From positions 235,257-299,256 of the forward strand of contig NZ_FNQF01000004.1 in assembly GCF_900107595.1 (NCBI RefSeq): DNA of 64,000 bases, read 5' to 3'. The position numbers and the translations under genes are program-made. The notes under the pieces are model-generated. The model saw only the letters and a list, made by a program, of their open reading frames with translations. It searched no databases and was not told the origin of the DNA. This document shows, in pieces, positions 27,563 through 37,275 of this stretch. Source of the stretch: Psychroflexus halocasei (lineage in GTDB: Bacteria; Bacteroidota; Bacteroidia; Flavobacteriales; Flavobacteriaceae). Each line of letters opens with the position of its first letter. Within the stretch, counting starts at the first letter, position 1.

Positions 27563-29833
27563 ATGAAAATTAAAAATCTTAAATATCTGTTTTTTATCAG
27601 CATTATATATCTACTCTCAGCTTGCAGTGCTAAGAAGTTTGTTCCTGATGGAGAAAGTCTTTACAATGGATCATCAATTAAATTTGAAGATACTTTAGAA
27701 ATAGAAAATAGAGATGGTCTTAAAACGATGCTTGTCAATTTATTGAAGCCAAAAACAAATTCTAAAATATTAGGGATGCGGCCTAATCTTTATTTTTATT
27801 ATAAAAGTCAAAGAGAGAAGCCAGGTTTTATCAATAAATTTTTAGGTAAAAAAATTGGAGAAGAGCCAGTTTACTTTTCAGATGTTAATGTGAGTTCCAC
27901 AGAAGAAATCATACTTAATAGACTGAGTAATAATGGTTTTTTTAATAGTCAAGTTACTTCCAGCGTTGAAAGCGATAGCACTTCAAAAACAACTGAAGTG
28001 AATTACACAATTAGTTTGACTTCTCCATATCGTATGGAAAAGTATGAAATAGAGCGCGACTCTTTAGACTCATTGGCTCTCTACTCAGAAATTGAAAAAT
28101 CGATGAATCAGACGTTCTTTAAAAAAGATGCCAGATTTAATTTAGATGCGATGAAAGCTGAACGGACTAGAATTGACAATTTCCTGAAAGAAAGAGGTTA
28201 CTATAATTTTAATGGAGACTTTTTAATTTTTGAAGCTGATACAAATGCTTATGACGATAAACGTTTTGACTTATATTTAAAGCTAAAAAATAAAGTTCCT
28301 GAGAAATCTTTGGTTCCTTATCAAATTAGAGATGTTACTATTTACCCAAATTATTCTGTTGAAAGCAAAGAAGAATATAAAGATACAACTAAGTTTAAGG
28401 CTTTTAAATTTGTGCAAAATGATGTTTTCTTTAAACCTAAAAGACTTTCACCTTATATATTAATAAAACCTGAAGAAAATTATAGTCCCAAAAATTCAAA
28501 ATACACTAGTAGAAGACTTTCAAACATAGGAACTTACAAGTTTGTCAATATCAATTATAAAGAAAATGACACTGTTACTAAAAATGGAAAGCGACATTTG
28601 GATGCAGAGCTCTTTTTGTCACCATTAAATAAACGTGCTTTAAGGTTAGAATTACAAGGGGTTACTAAATCAAATAATTTTGCAGGGCCAGGTATTGGTG
28701 TAACATACTCTAACAGAAACATATTCAAAGGTGGAGAGTTATTTCGCTTAAGTACAAATTTCGGATATGAAAAACAATTCTCAAGCGGTGGTTCTGAAGG
28801 ATCGAGTAGTCTTCAGTTAGGTGCGAAAACTTCATTGACTTTTCCAAGATTATTATTTCCAATAAATATTGATCATCGATTTGAGTATTCTATTCCTAAG
28901 ACAAAAATAGAATTGGGTTATGATTACTTAAATCGAACAAGGCTCTATAGACTTAACTCATTGACAGCAACATTTGGTTACATCTGGACGGCAAACAGGT
29001 TTGTCACCCACAGACTAAATCCATTAAATATTAACTATGTTAGTTTAGGAAAAACAAGTGATGAGTTTGATAATATACTGGATCAAAATCCTTTTCTGCG
29101 TCAAAGCTTTGAGCAAAAATTCATTGCTGGTCTCACTTACTCTTTTACTTATAATGAATTATCAGATCAGTCTAAGAAAGGTGGTTTTTATACTAATGTC
29201 AATTTTGATATTGCAGGAAATATATTGAGTTTATTTGGAAAAGAAAATGATGAAGGCAGCAAAAGTTTTTTAGGCTTAGAATATGCGCAATATGCAAAAC
29301 TTGATATTGATACGCGATATCACTACAAATTAGACTCTAAAGGACAAGTTTTAGTTGCCAGAGTGTTTGGAGGAATAGGTTTACCTTATGGAAACTCAAA
29401 CTCTTTGCCTTTTGTAAAACAATATTTTTCAGGAGGTCCTTACAGTGTTCGTGCTTTTAGAATTAGAGGTTTAGGGCCTGGAACTTATGCGCCTGCAGAT
29501 GGTGATAGCGGTTATTTTGATCAAGCTGGTGATATCCGTCTAGAAGCCAATTTAGAATACAGATTTCCAATAATGCAATACATCAATGGAGCTATTTTTG
29601 CCGATGCAGGAAATGTTTGGTTAACAAAAGAAAACGAAGCATTACCAGGCGGAAAGTTTTCCTCAAATTTCATCAATGAGTTAGGTATTGGTGCTGGAAT
29701 TGGACTTCGCGTTGATATTCAAGGTTTTGTGATCAGGTTTGATCTGGCTTCACCGCTAAAAACACCAAATACTGACTGGGAATTTGAATACGATTCACCT
29801 GTCTTTAACTTTGCGATTGGTTATCCGTTTTAA
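27563..29833 (+). CDS. tamL: Lipid-modified TamA/BamA-family outer membrane protein (TamL type)
   Basis: A 756-residue Omp85-superfamily protein. The lipoprotein signal peptide (FFISIIYLLSACSAKKF, Cys21) distinguishes the Bacteroidota TamL type from proteobacterial TamA. POTRA-like segments occupy about residues 30-360 and a 16-strand beta-barrel (bacterial surface antigen domain) the remainder, with the conserved barrel-loop motif VRAFRIRGLGPG (VRGF/Y-type, about 632-643) and a C-terminal beta signal ending in FAIGYPF. It is the partner of TamB, encoded immediately upstream, and followed by a strong terminator. Confidence 0.9.
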   Translation: MKIKNLKYLFFISIIYLLSACSAKKFVPDGESLYNGSSIKFEDTLEIENRDGLKTMLVNLLKPKTNSKILGMRPNLYFYYKSQREKPGFINKFLGKKIGEEPVYFSDVNVSSTEEIILNRLSNNGFFNSQVTSSVESDSTSKTTEVNYTISLTSPYRMEKYEIERDSLDSLALYSEIEKSMNQTFFKKDARFNLDAMKAERTRIDNFLKERGYYNFNGDFLIFEADTNAYDDKRFDLYLKLKNKVPEKSLVPYQIRDVTIYPNYSVESKEEYKDTTKFKAFKFVQNDVFFKPKRLSPYILIKPEENYSPKNSKYTSRRLSNIGTYKFVNINYKENDTVTKNGKRHLDAELFLSPLNKRALRLELQGVTKSNNFAGPGIGVTYSNRNIFKGGELFRLSTNFGYEKQFSSGGSEGSSSLQLGAKTSLTFPRLLFPINIDHRFEYSIPKTKIELGYDYLNRTRLYRLNSLTATFGYIWTANRFVTHRLNPLNINYVSLGKTSDEFDNILDQNPFLRQSFEQKFIAGLTYSFTYNELSDQSKKGGFYTNVNFDIAGNILSLFGKENDEGSKSFLGLEYAQYAKLDIDTRYHYKLDSKGQVLVARVFGGIGLPYGNSNSLPFVKQYFSGGPYSVRAFRIRGLGPGTYAPADGDSGYFDQAGDIRLEANLEYRFPIMQYINGAIFADAGNVWLTKENEALPGGKFSSNFINELGIGAGIGLRVDIQGFVIRFDLASPLKTPNTDWEFEYDSPVFNFAIGYPF

Positions 29834-29835
29834 TT

Positions 29836-29872
29836 AAAAAAGGCTATTTCAAATATTGAAATAGCCTTTTTT
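29836..29872. terminator. Strong bidirectional terminator after tamL
   Basis: Perfect 17-base arms (29836-29852 / 29856-29872; core GGCTATTTCAA / TTGAAATAGCC) with flanking A and T runs, placed between tamL and the convergent lipoprotein gene. It would serve both strands. Confidence 0.92.
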
Positions 29873-29892
29873 AAAATTTTCAGTTATTTAAT

Positions 29893-30450
29893 TTACATTT
29901 TATCAATATAAGTTGTGATTTGATCACTTTCATAATCGTTAGGTGTAAATGGAAACCTATGAAAATCATAAACCATTTCTTCTTCATTTATACAATTATT
30001 CTCAATAACAAACATTGCATAAAGCTCACTGCCTTCTTCTGGGCATGTAATACATACCATCTTATCTTGACAATTTTCATTAGCTTCTTGCAACCATACA
30101 TCATAATACATATCGTAAAATGTATAGATTTCATTCCAACAAGCATCAGGATCAAATGGGTCTCCTATTTCCTCATTGGGAGCTATAGAGAAAATATTAT
30201 TTTTATGAGATTCTTTAATTATACGAAGTCCAGATTCATTTTGCTCTATTGCTTTCATAAGCTCTGCTTTTGTACCCACTATAATTCCTTTTTCTTTAAG
30301 TCCAGTTGCTGATGTAAGATCGATACTCATGGCGAACATTTCTGCTTCCTGAACTAGCTCTATTGGCTTAGCTTCATCTTTGTCGCAAGAGATTAATGTA
30401 AACATTATTACAAATGCTAAAATTCCGATTTTTGTCAATGAATTTTTCAT
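29893..30450 (-). CDS. Hypothetical lipoprotein
   Basis: A 185-residue protein with a lipoprotein signal peptide (GILAFVIMFTLISC, lipidated Cys22) and the acidic DKDE sequence just after the Cys. The middle carries several cysteines (DACWNE, ENCQDKMVCITCPEE, NNCINEE) that could pair or bind metal. No known family was recognised. It is monocistronic and shares the bidirectional terminator with tamL. Confidence 0.75.
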   Translation of the reverse strand: MKNSLTKIGILAFVIMFTLISCDKDEAKPIELVQEAEMFAMSIDLTSATGLKEKGIIVGTKAELMKAIEQNESGLRIIKESHKNNIFSIAPNEEIGDPFDPDACWNEIYTFYDMYYDVWLQEANENCQDKMVCITCPEEGSELYAMFVIENNCINEEEMVYDFHRFPFTPNDYESDQITTYIDKM

Positions 30451-30587
30451 AATTTAAAATTTAAGGTTATTAATATTTGTAAAACAGACTCTTATTGTTT
30501 TACACTTTCATATCAAATATTCTTTCAATTTGTTACCCTAATTTTTAATGATTTCTAAAAGAAATTATACATTTTATCGTTATAAAA

Positions 30588-30617
30588 AAAGCTAAACACC
30601 TTAAGATGTTTAGCTTT
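30588..30617 (-). terminator. Rho-independent terminator of the ribB operon
   Basis: An 11-bp perfect stem AAAGCTAAACA / TGTTTAGCTTT with an 8-base loop and an A run on its left, which reads as a T run on the minus strand, downstream of the ribB stop codon. Confidence 0.85.
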
Positions 30618-30640
30618 ATATTTTTTAAAAATAATAGTTT

Positions 30641-31783
30641 TTAATAATCTACATATTCGGTTATTTCAAGTCCGTAACCAATCATACCTACACGCTTTTT
30701 TTGTTTAGAATTAGACATCAATTTAATTTTATGAATACCTAAATCATGAAGAATTTGAGCGCCAATACCAAAATCTTTGTTATCCATAACAACACTCGGA
30801 GCCTTGATAATATCTTGATTTTGGCTTTCTTTTAAAACCTCTAGCCTACTTAATAAATTTAATCCTTTTGGATTTTGATTGATAAAAACAATTGCACCTG
30901 AATCATTAGAGTTTAATTTTTTAAACATATCATCCAGTTTTTTATCAGCATCATTAGTTAAAGTCCCTAATATATCATTGTTGACTAAAGTAGAATTGAC
31001 ACGGACTAAAACCTTTTCATCAGCTTCCCAAGTGCCTTTTGTTAAGGCAATATGTACACTGTCGTTAGTTGTTTGTTGATAAGCACGTAATCTAAATTGA
31101 CCAAATTTAGTTTGTATGTCAAAATCTTCTTTTTTCTCAATTAAAGAATCATGCAACATGCGGTAAGCCACTAAATCTTCAATACTTACTAATTTAATAT
31201 CATGTTTTTTAGCGACTTCAACAAGTTCAGGTAAACGAGACATTGTCCCATCTTCATTCATGATTTCACAAATAACACCTGCAGGCTGCAAACCTGCTAA
31301 ACGTGCAAAATCAATTGCAGCTTCTGTATGGCCTGTTCGTCTTAAAACGCCACCATCTTTTGCGATTAATGGGAAAATATGTCCAGGTCGATTGAGATCG
31401 TGTGGTTTAGTCTCTTGATCACATAAAGCTTGAATAGTTCTTGAGCGATCGCCAGCCGAAATACCTGTGGTAACGCCATGATCTCTTAAATCAACAGAAA
31501 CAGTAAAAGCTGTTTCCATAGGATCGGTATTATTACCGACCATTGTGTGCAAATGAAGGTCTTTACAACGGCTTTCAGATAATGGTGTACAAATCAATCC
31601 TCGACCATATTTAGCCATAAAGTTGATCATCTCAGGAGTCACTAATTCAGCTGCTGCTAAAAAGTCGCCTTCATTTTCACGATCTTCATCATCAACCACA
31701 ATGATAATTTTCCCTTTTCTAACGTCTTCAATCGCATCTTGAATGCTATCTAATTCTATGTTGTGAGTTGATTTTTTTTTCAT
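30641..31783 (-). CDS. ribB: 3,4-dihydroxy-2-butanone-4-phosphate synthase with degenerate GTP cyclohydrolase II domain
   Basis: A RibBA-shaped protein of 380 residues for riboflavin synthesis. The N-terminal domain (about 5-205) is a complete DHBP synthase, with the acidic loop [22 protein letters not shown] and [17 protein letters not shown], making DHBP from ribulose-5-phosphate. The C-terminal GCHII-like domain (about 215-380) lacks the zinc cysteines (the GECLTGD...RCDCG region reads [11 protein letters not shown]) and the Arg of the GRGIGL-type motif (here KGLNL). It is therefore probably not a cyclohydrolase, and a separate RibA is expected elsewhere. It is the last gene of the dgk-ftsK-lolA-lptF-ribB run. 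Confidence 0.92.
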   Translation of the reverse strand: MKKKSTHNIELDSIQDAIEDVRKGKIIIVVDDEDRENEGDFLAAAELVTPEMINFMAKYGRGLICTPLSESRCKDLHLHTMVGNNTDPMETAFTVSVDLRDHGVTTGISAGDRSRTIQALCDQETKPHDLNRPGHIFPLIAKDGGVLRRTGHTEAAIDFARLAGLQPAGVICEIMNEDGTMSRLPELVEVAKKHDIKLVSIEDLVAYRMLHDSLIEKKEDFDIQTKFGQFRLRAYQQTTNDSVHIALTKGTWEADEKVLVRVNSTLVNNDILGTLTNDADKKLDDMFKKLNSNDSGAIVFINQNPKGLNLLSRLEVLKESQNQDIIKAPSVVMDNKDFGIGAQILHDLGIHKIKLMSNSKQKKRVGMIGYGLEITEYVDY

Positions 31784-31804
31784 AGCAATATTTTGTGACC
31801 AAAG

Positions 31805-33358
31805 TTATGAATTGTCATCCTTTGGTTTTTTCAATTTGAGTTTAATTAATAATTTCTGAAATGGCACTGTAATCACATCAAGGTTTACAAATCCTTGATC
31901 GGTTGTAGCTCGATAAGTTAAGTAAACACCTAAAGGTAACATGATTATTGTTGAAATCCATGAGCCTAAAAAAGGAGAAATTTTTCCTGATTCTGCACTA
32001 TTACCAGCAAATAAACCTATAAAATGATAAATTAAAAATAGAATAATCGCTGCAATCATCGGTAAGCCTAAGCCTCCTTTTCTAATAATAGCTCCGAGTG
32101 GTGCTCCAACAAAGAAAAGCACGACACAGGCAAAACCTAATGCGTATTTATCATGTAATTTCATCTCAATTTTGTTGAGATATGCTCGTCTTTTTCTATG
32201 CAAATTCTTTTTAGCACTAATCTGTGGCGTAATACTATTAACAGTATTTATCGCAATACTTAAAAGGTGTTTTTGGCTTTTAGGTTTATATAAGCCAATA
32301 ATAGAATCTAAATTTGATTTAGACTTTTCATCCAATATTTTAGTGTACTCATCTCTTGTATTTTTTTGAGATTTTGCAGGGTCTAAATTGAATTTATCTG
32401 AAGGTAATTGATTGTTTTTTTCTAAACTATCATTCAACTCCTTTTCGTTACCAACCAATCTTGTATAACCAGATCTCAAACTGATACTTTTTTGATAACG
32501 ATTTATATTTTTTGCATAATCTTTTGAAAACGAATCTAGTTGGGTTTTCAATTCAGCAATATTAAGCATTTTAAAAGGATGATCTTCATCATTATCAATA
32601 TCAACTTTATTGATTTCTGATAAATCAATATTAATCACGTATTTCTGAAATTCGCTTTTCACATAAGGAAGTCTTCTTCTCTCTTTAAAACTTTTCGGAT
32701 GAATTTCATCGTAATAATTACCATCATACAACTCTAATGAAAGAATATTTGAATCTTTCTCAGAGGCCAATTTTCCATAATCAGATTTGATAACAGTGTA
32801 ATTCCCTGAACGCTTAGGATCTTTTTTATGAATGGTCACATTGTCTAAATCTTGACCGTTTTTACCAGATTTTTTATCAACTTTAATATTGATATTTCCA
32901 ACATCGTTAAAAGCACCTTCTACTATCGCCATTGCTGGTTGAACTTTGGCGATGTTTCGCTTCATGCTTCCTGCTTTATATTCTGCTGCAGGAATGACAT
33001 TATTACTGAAAAAGAAAGTCAAAATACCCAACAATACAATAAAAACAATGAGGCTTCGCATTGCACGTTGTAAAGAAATACCAGAAGATTTCATCGCTGC
33101 AAACTCATAATACTCAGAGAATCCCCCAAAAGTCATGATCGAACTGACTAAAATAGTCAGTGGTAATACCAAGGGAACCAAGTTGGGAGAGTAGTAGAGC
33201 AAAAACTTAAGCACAACAACAATTCCTAAATCTTTACCTGCGAGTTCTGAAATAAACATCCAGATCGCTTGCAAAATAAAGATGAGCATCAGAATTGTAA
33301 AAACCGCTAAAAAGGTTTTTAAAAAAGTTTTGAGTATATAACGATCTAAAATTTTCAA
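31805..33358 (-). CDS. LptF/LptG-family permease of the LPS export system
   Basis: A 517-residue YjgP/YjgQ (LptF/G) permease that, with LptB, would extract lipopolysaccharide from the inner membrane. It has three N-terminal membrane helices (about 12-120), a long beta-jellyroll-like periplasmic domain, and three C-terminal helices (about 410-490). The periplasmic part is enlarged by a charged coiled insertion (about 255-370, e.g. LDSFSKDYAKNINRYQKS). The start codon is TTG (AAATTTTAG follows), which gives the family-typical MKILDRYILKTFLKTF. It begins 9 bases after lolA. Confidence 0.88.
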   Translation of the reverse strand: MKILDRYILKTFLKTFLAVFTILMLIFILQAIWMFISELAGKDLGIVVVLKFLLYYSPNLVPLVLPLTILVSSIMTFGGFSEYYEFAAMKSSGISLQRAMRSLIVFIVLLGILTFFFSNNVIPAAEYKAGSMKRNIAKVQPAMAIVEGAFNDVGNINIKVDKKSGKNGQDLDNVTIHKKDPKRSGNYTVIKSDYGKLASEKDSNILSLELYDGNYYDEIHPKSFKERRRLPYVKSEFQKYVINIDLSEINKVDIDNDEDHPFKMLNIAELKTQLDSFSKDYAKNINRYQKSISLRSGYTRLVGNEKELNDSLEKNNQLPSDKFNLDPAKSQKNTRDEYTKILDEKSKSNLDSIIGLYKPKSQKHLLSIAINTVNSITPQISAKKNLHRKRRAYLNKIEMKLHDKYALGFACVVLFFVGAPLGAIIRKGGLGLPMIAAIILFLIYHFIGLFAGNSAESGKISPFLGSWISTIIMLPLGVYLTYRATTDQGFVNLDVITVPFQKLLIKLKLKKPKDDNS

Positions 33359-33367
33359 GGTCGAAAA

Positions 33368-34018
33368 TTAGTCTAATTCATTAATATAATAATCAGGATA
33401 TCTTGAAGCATCAAAACTAAACATGTTGTCAGACAACGGTTGATTAGGCTTAAATTCAGCGATTCTGATTTCAATTCGCGTATTGTTATCTTGCTCTTGA
33501 ATGAGATTAAATAAATGCTTAGTCATCTGGTCAATTCCTATTAAAGCTTCTTGCATCTGTGCATTTTCATCGTTTGCGATCAACTTAATATATTGGATTT
33601 TTCGGCCATCAAGATTTTCAACTTTATCCATTTTATACATATAACCTTCTTCAAAAAAGCTTAGCATTTTCGAAGGTGTAAGTTGATTATCATCTTCAGG
33701 AACATATTTTGAAATTGTAATTTCTTCATCTTCGGGAATAATAGTATAAATTTTCTGACCATCAAATAATTGGGTCGTTCCCATCAGGTTTAATAAATAT
33801 TTTTCGCCTTTTAATTTTAAACCGCCTCGTGTTTCTTGCTTGATATCTTCAGCTTCATTTTCTAAGATATAGAGAAATTTAATTTGAATATTATCATAAG
33901 ATTTCACTTTCTTTAAAACATCTTGAATCATTTTTTCTGCTTGAGGCTCAGTCTGTGCTGATACAGTTAAAAATGTCATTAAAAAAAAGATAAGGCTAAA
34001 TAATCTAGTATTTTTCAT
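33368..34018 (-). CDS. lolA: Outer membrane lipoprotein carrier protein LolA-like
   Basis: A 216-residue periplasmic protein with a signal peptide (MKNTRLFSLIFFLMTFLTVS, cleaved near AQ22) followed by the open beta-barrel LolA fold. Recognisable parts are QEALIGIDQMTKHLFNLI and the repeated strand pattern ending in PLSDNMFSFDASRYPDYY. LolA shuttles lipoproteins from the Lol ABC transporter to the outer membrane. It sits between ftsK and lptF/G with 4- and 9-base gaps, a typical Bacteroidota arrangement. Confidence 0.88.
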   Translation of the reverse strand: MKNTRLFSLIFFLMTFLTVSAQTEPQAEKMIQDVLKKVKSYDNIQIKFLYILENEAEDIKQETRGGLKLKGEKYLLNLMGTTQLFDGQKIYTIIPEDEEITISKYVPEDDNQLTPSKMLSFFEEGYMYKMDKVENLDGRKIQYIKLIANDENAQMQEALIGIDQMTKHLFNLIQEQDNNTRIEIRIAEFKPNQPLSDNMFSFDASRYPDYYINELD

Positions 34019-34022
34019 GTTG

Positions 34023-36458
34023 TTATTTTTTTTCGTTTTCTAATAATTCTTTTAAGGCAATTAAATCAGGAATGTGAACTTGTCTGGCTTTACTACCTTC
34101 AAATTGTCCAACAATACCTGCTGCTTCAAGTTGGTCTATCAATCGACCTGCTCGGTTATAACCAAGCTTTAATTTTCTTTGCAATAAAGATGCCGAACCT
34201 TGCTGAGCAGTCACGATAACTTCTGCTGCTTTATCAAAAAGCTTGTCTCGCTCATCAATTTCGTTTTCTAAAGTTGCTGTTCCAGAATCTTCACTGGTAT
34301 ATTCAGGCAACAAGTAAGCATCTGGATAGGCTTTTTGTGAGCCTATAAACTCAGTAATTTTATCAATTTCAGGTGTGTCAACAAATGCACATTGCAAACG
34401 CACCAAATCATTACCTTGTGTGTAAAGCATGTCTCCTCTACCGATTAATTGATCTGCTCCACCAGCATCTAAAATCGTTCTTGAATCAATTTTAGAAGTC
34501 ACCCTAAATGCAATTCTCGCTGGGAAGTTAGCTTTTATCATCCCTGTAATCACGTTGACAGATGGGCGCTGAGTTGCAATAATTAAGTGTATTCCAATAG
34601 CTCTTGCCAATTGTGCTAGTCTTGCAATAGGTGTTTCAACATCCTTGCCTGCTGTCATAATTAAATCAGCAAATTCATCAACAACAAGAACAATATAAGG
34701 TAAAAAACGATGACCGTTCTCTGGGTTGAGTTTACGTGCTTTAAGTTTCGCATTGTACTCGACAATATTTCTCACCATCGCATCTTTCAACAAATCATAC
34801 CTTGCATCCATTTCAATACAAAGTGAATTTAAAGTATCGATGACTTTTGAATTATCTGTGATAATCGCATCATCAGTGTCAGGCAATTTAGCCAAGTAGT
34901 GTCTTTCGATTTTATTAAAAAGAGTGAGTTCAACTTTTTTCGGATCGACCAATACAAATTTGACTTCAGCTGGATGTTTATGATAAAGAAGAGAGGTCAA
35001 AATCACATTAAGTCCAACGGATTTACCTTGTCCTGTTGCACCAGCCATCAATAAGTGAGGCATTTTAGCTAAATCAGCAACAAAGGTTTCATTTGAAATG
35101 TTTTTACCAAAAGCAATTGGCAATTGCATTTCAGCTTTTTGAAACTTCTGAGAAGCAGCAACAGATCGCATCGAAACAATAGAAGGATTCTGGTTTGGAA
35201 CTTCAATACCAATTGTGCCTCGACCTGGAATTGGTGCGATAATACGAATTCCTAAAGCTGATAAGGATAAAGCAATATCATCTTCAAGATTTCTAATTTT
35301 AGAAATACGGATTCCTGCTTCAGGGATTATTTCATAAAGTGTGACTGTTGGTCCAACTGTCGCTTTAATTTGAGCAATTCCGATTTTATAATTTTTGAGC
35401 GTCTCAACAATTTTATTTTTATTTTCCTCTAATTCCTTTTGATCGATTGTTATTCCAGCGCCTTTGCTATAATCTTTAAGTAAATCTATCGTAGGAAATT
35501 GGTATTTAGATAAGTCAAGCTTAGGATCAAACTCTCCAAAATTTTCAACGATCTTTTTACTTTTTGAATCTATTTCATCATCATCTTCCTCTTGTCCTGT
35601 TTCAACTTCTAAGCTTAAATCATCATCTTCATTTTGACTATCAATAACGATTTTTTGTGGTTGTTTTGCTTGTTCTTTTTTAGAAGAATCTTCTTCTGAC
35701 TTTTTTTGATCTTCACTTGATGTTAAGTCATTTTCAAACTTAACTTCCGCAGCAACATCTGGCTTTTCGTTAAGCTTTTCTTTCTTTTCAATTTTGTCTG
35801 AAGAAGGTTGAACTTCTTGATCTTTATTTTTTTGATTGGCTTCTTTTGCTTTTTTGAAATCATTTTCGACAGCTTGTTTTTTTGATTTGAAAAAGTTTGA
35901 AATTTTTTCTGGAGTGATCTGTAGTCTTGCAACTAAATAAGCAATCATCATAAAAGCGATCAACAAACCAAGACCAATATCGCCGATGTAAACACTTAAA
36001 TATTCTTTGATCTCAAAACCGACGACGCCTCCTAAAATAGGATATGTTTTACCGAAGAAAGCAAAAAATAGAGATAAGGTTATCATCACATAAATTCCCC
36101 AAAACCAAATATTTTTTAAACTTATTTTTTTGATTTCTAGAAAGAGTTTTAAACCAGTTAAAGCGATCATGAATGGCAGACTAAAAACAGCAACACCAAA
36201 ACCGTCATAAATCAAAAAATAAGAAACAGTTGCACCGAATTTACTTAACCAATTGGCTGGTTTTTCTTGAGAACTGACAGCAGAACCAATTAAGCTTTGG
36301 TCACTCTCCCACGTAAACAAAAAAGAAACAAAAGCCAGTAAAAGCCCAACAGCAAACAGAAATAAAAAAACTCCTAAGAGTATTTTTTGTTTTCTATTAA
36401 TCGAAAAACGCGGTGCTTTAAAACTTTTTTTTGTTTTTTTATTTTTCTTTTTTGCCAT
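34023..36458 (-). CDS. ftsK: FtsK/SpoIIIE-family DNA translocase
   Basis: An 811-residue septal DNA pump that clears and decatenates chromosome termini during division. It has four N-terminal membrane helices (about 25-185) and a Lys/Glu/Ser-rich linker (about 190-300). The RecA-like motor follows, with Walker A GATGQGKS and Walker B LVVDEFADL. The C-terminal gamma wHTH domain (about 745-805; ASLLQRKLKLGYNRAGRLID) recognises KOPS-type sequences. The linker is short compared with E. coli. It is followed by lolA after 4 bases. Confidence 0.96.
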   Translation of the reverse strand: MAKKKNKKTKKSFKAPRFSINRKQKILLGVFLFLFAVGLLLAFVSFLFTWESDQSLIGSAVSSQEKPANWLSKFGATVSYFLIYDGFGVAVFSLPFMIALTGLKLFLEIKKISLKNIWFWGIYVMITLSLFFAFFGKTYPILGGVVGFEIKEYLSVYIGDIGLGLLIAFMMIAYLVARLQITPEKISNFFKSKKQAVENDFKKAKEANQKNKDQEVQPSSDKIEKKEKLNEKPDVAAEVKFENDLTSSEDQKKSEEDSSKKEQAKQPQKIVIDSQNEDDDLSLEVETGQEEDDDEIDSKSKKIVENFGEFDPKLDLSKYQFPTIDLLKDYSKGAGITIDQKELEENKNKIVETLKNYKIGIAQIKATVGPTVTLYEIIPEAGIRISKIRNLEDDIALSLSALGIRIIAPIPGRGTIGIEVPNQNPSIVSMRSVAASQKFQKAEMQLPIAFGKNISNETFVADLAKMPHLLMAGATGQGKSVGLNVILTSLLYHKHPAEVKFVLVDPKKVELTLFNKIERHYLAKLPDTDDAIITDNSKVIDTLNSLCIEMDARYDLLKDAMVRNIVEYNAKLKARKLNPENGHRFLPYIVLVVDEFADLIMTAGKDVETPIARLAQLARAIGIHLIIATQRPSVNVITGMIKANFPARIAFRVTSKIDSRTILDAGGADQLIGRGDMLYTQGNDLVRLQCAFVDTPEIDKITEFIGSQKAYPDAYLLPEYTSEDSGTATLENEIDERDKLFDKAAEVIVTAQQGSASLLQRKLKLGYNRAGRLIDQLEAAGIVGQFEGSKARQVHIPDLIALKELLENEKK

Positions 36459-36525
36459 GTATTTTTTTGAGTTTGCAAAGATACAAATATAACATCATTC
36501 CTTTATTAAAAGAGAATGTGACTCA

Positions 36526-36894
36526 CTAAAATAACATTAAAAAAAGATAAGGAAAGTAGATGTACAAACCGATTAAAATAGCAAAAATACAAACCATAAA
36601 GACAGCGCCAGCGGCTATATCTTTGATTAAACCAATTTTAGGATGGAGTTCAGGATGAATAAAATCAGCGACTTCCTCAATTGCAGTATTAAATGATTCT
36701 GCTCCCAAAACCATAGCGATTGCCAAGGTTTGAATTAAGAATTCAGTTTTAGTAATTCCTACAATAAAACCAATAATACTCACAATAAATCCGATAAATA
36801 TCTGAACCTTAACACTATCTTCTTTTAATAGACGTAAAAAACCTTTCCATGCAGGAGTGATCGCTCGCCAACGCCCAAATAAAAAATTCTTCAT
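36526..36894 (-). CDS. Diacylglycerol kinase-family membrane protein (undecaprenol kinase type)
   Basis: A 122-residue DgkA-family integral membrane kinase with three membrane helices. The signature GAESFNTAIEEVADF (about 64-78) carries the catalytic and metal-binding glutamates. In Gram-negative Bacteroidota these proteins are annotated as diacylglycerol or undecaprenol kinases, recycling lipid carriers. It lies 67 bases upstream of ftsK on the same strand and may lead that operon. Confidence 0.9.
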   Translation of the reverse strand: MKNFLFGRWRAITPAWKGFLRLLKEDSVKVQIFIGFIVSIIGFIVGITKTEFLIQTLAIAMVLGAESFNTAIEEVADFIHPELHPKIGLIKDIAAGAVFMVCIFAILIGLYIYFPYLFLMLF

Positions 36895-36969
36895 CGATAT
36901 ATTTTATTTCTATTTACAAAAGTATCACTTTAAGATTAGATAGAAATTATTTTCAATTTTTTACAAAAA

Positions 36970-36996
36970 AAAGGGCAAACTTAAAGTTTGCCCTTT
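36970..36996 (-). terminator. Terminator of the peroxiredoxin-thioredoxin operon
   Basis: Perfect 13-base arms (AAAGGGCAAACTT / AAGTTTGCCCTTT) around a single central A, preceded by a long A run that reads as T on the minus strand. It is downstream of the DUF6952-type gene. Confidence 0.88.
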
Positions 36997-37026
36997 ACTC
37001 CTAACTCGTCTTTCTTTTTCAGTAAT

Positions 37027-37275
37027 CTATTGGTCAATCGACCCTAAAACACGTTTAGCAAAAGTATTTGCAGCATCCTTTTCAGACATGCCATCTTTTA
37101 CCATTTTATCCATTTCAACAGCGCCAGCGATGTTTGTAATCAATTCACCAACAACATCCATTTCGTTGTCTTTAACTGAGCGGTGTTCACAAAACGATTC
37201 TAAAACTTCTAGAGTATTCTCTAGTTTTTCAGCTTCGTTATTTTTCTGCAAATGCTTAATGATTGGTAACTTCAT
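37027..37275 (-). CDS. Small conserved protein downstream of thioredoxin (DUF6952-like)
   Basis: An 82-residue, acidic, all-helical soluble protein (motifs LPIIKHLQKNN and ENTLEVLESFCEHRSV). I recognise it as the DUF6952-type protein that follows peroxiredoxin and thioredoxin genes in Flavobacteriia; no biochemical role is known to me. The ATG at 37275 is preferred over an in-frame TTG one codon earlier. It overlaps the end of the thioredoxin gene by 20 bases, so translation is coupled. Confidence 0.72.
   Translation of the reverse strand: MKLPIIKHLQKNNEAEKLENTLEVLESFCEHRSVKDNEMDVVGELITNIAGAVEMDKMVKDGMSEKDAANTFAKRVLGSIDQ

Noticed and set aside
31784..31810. FMN riboswitch or separate promoter before ribB
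   Set aside because: There are only 21 bases between lptF/G and ribB, too short for a riboswitch; a TAACTTTG box at 31800-31807 lacks a -33 partner at normal spacing.
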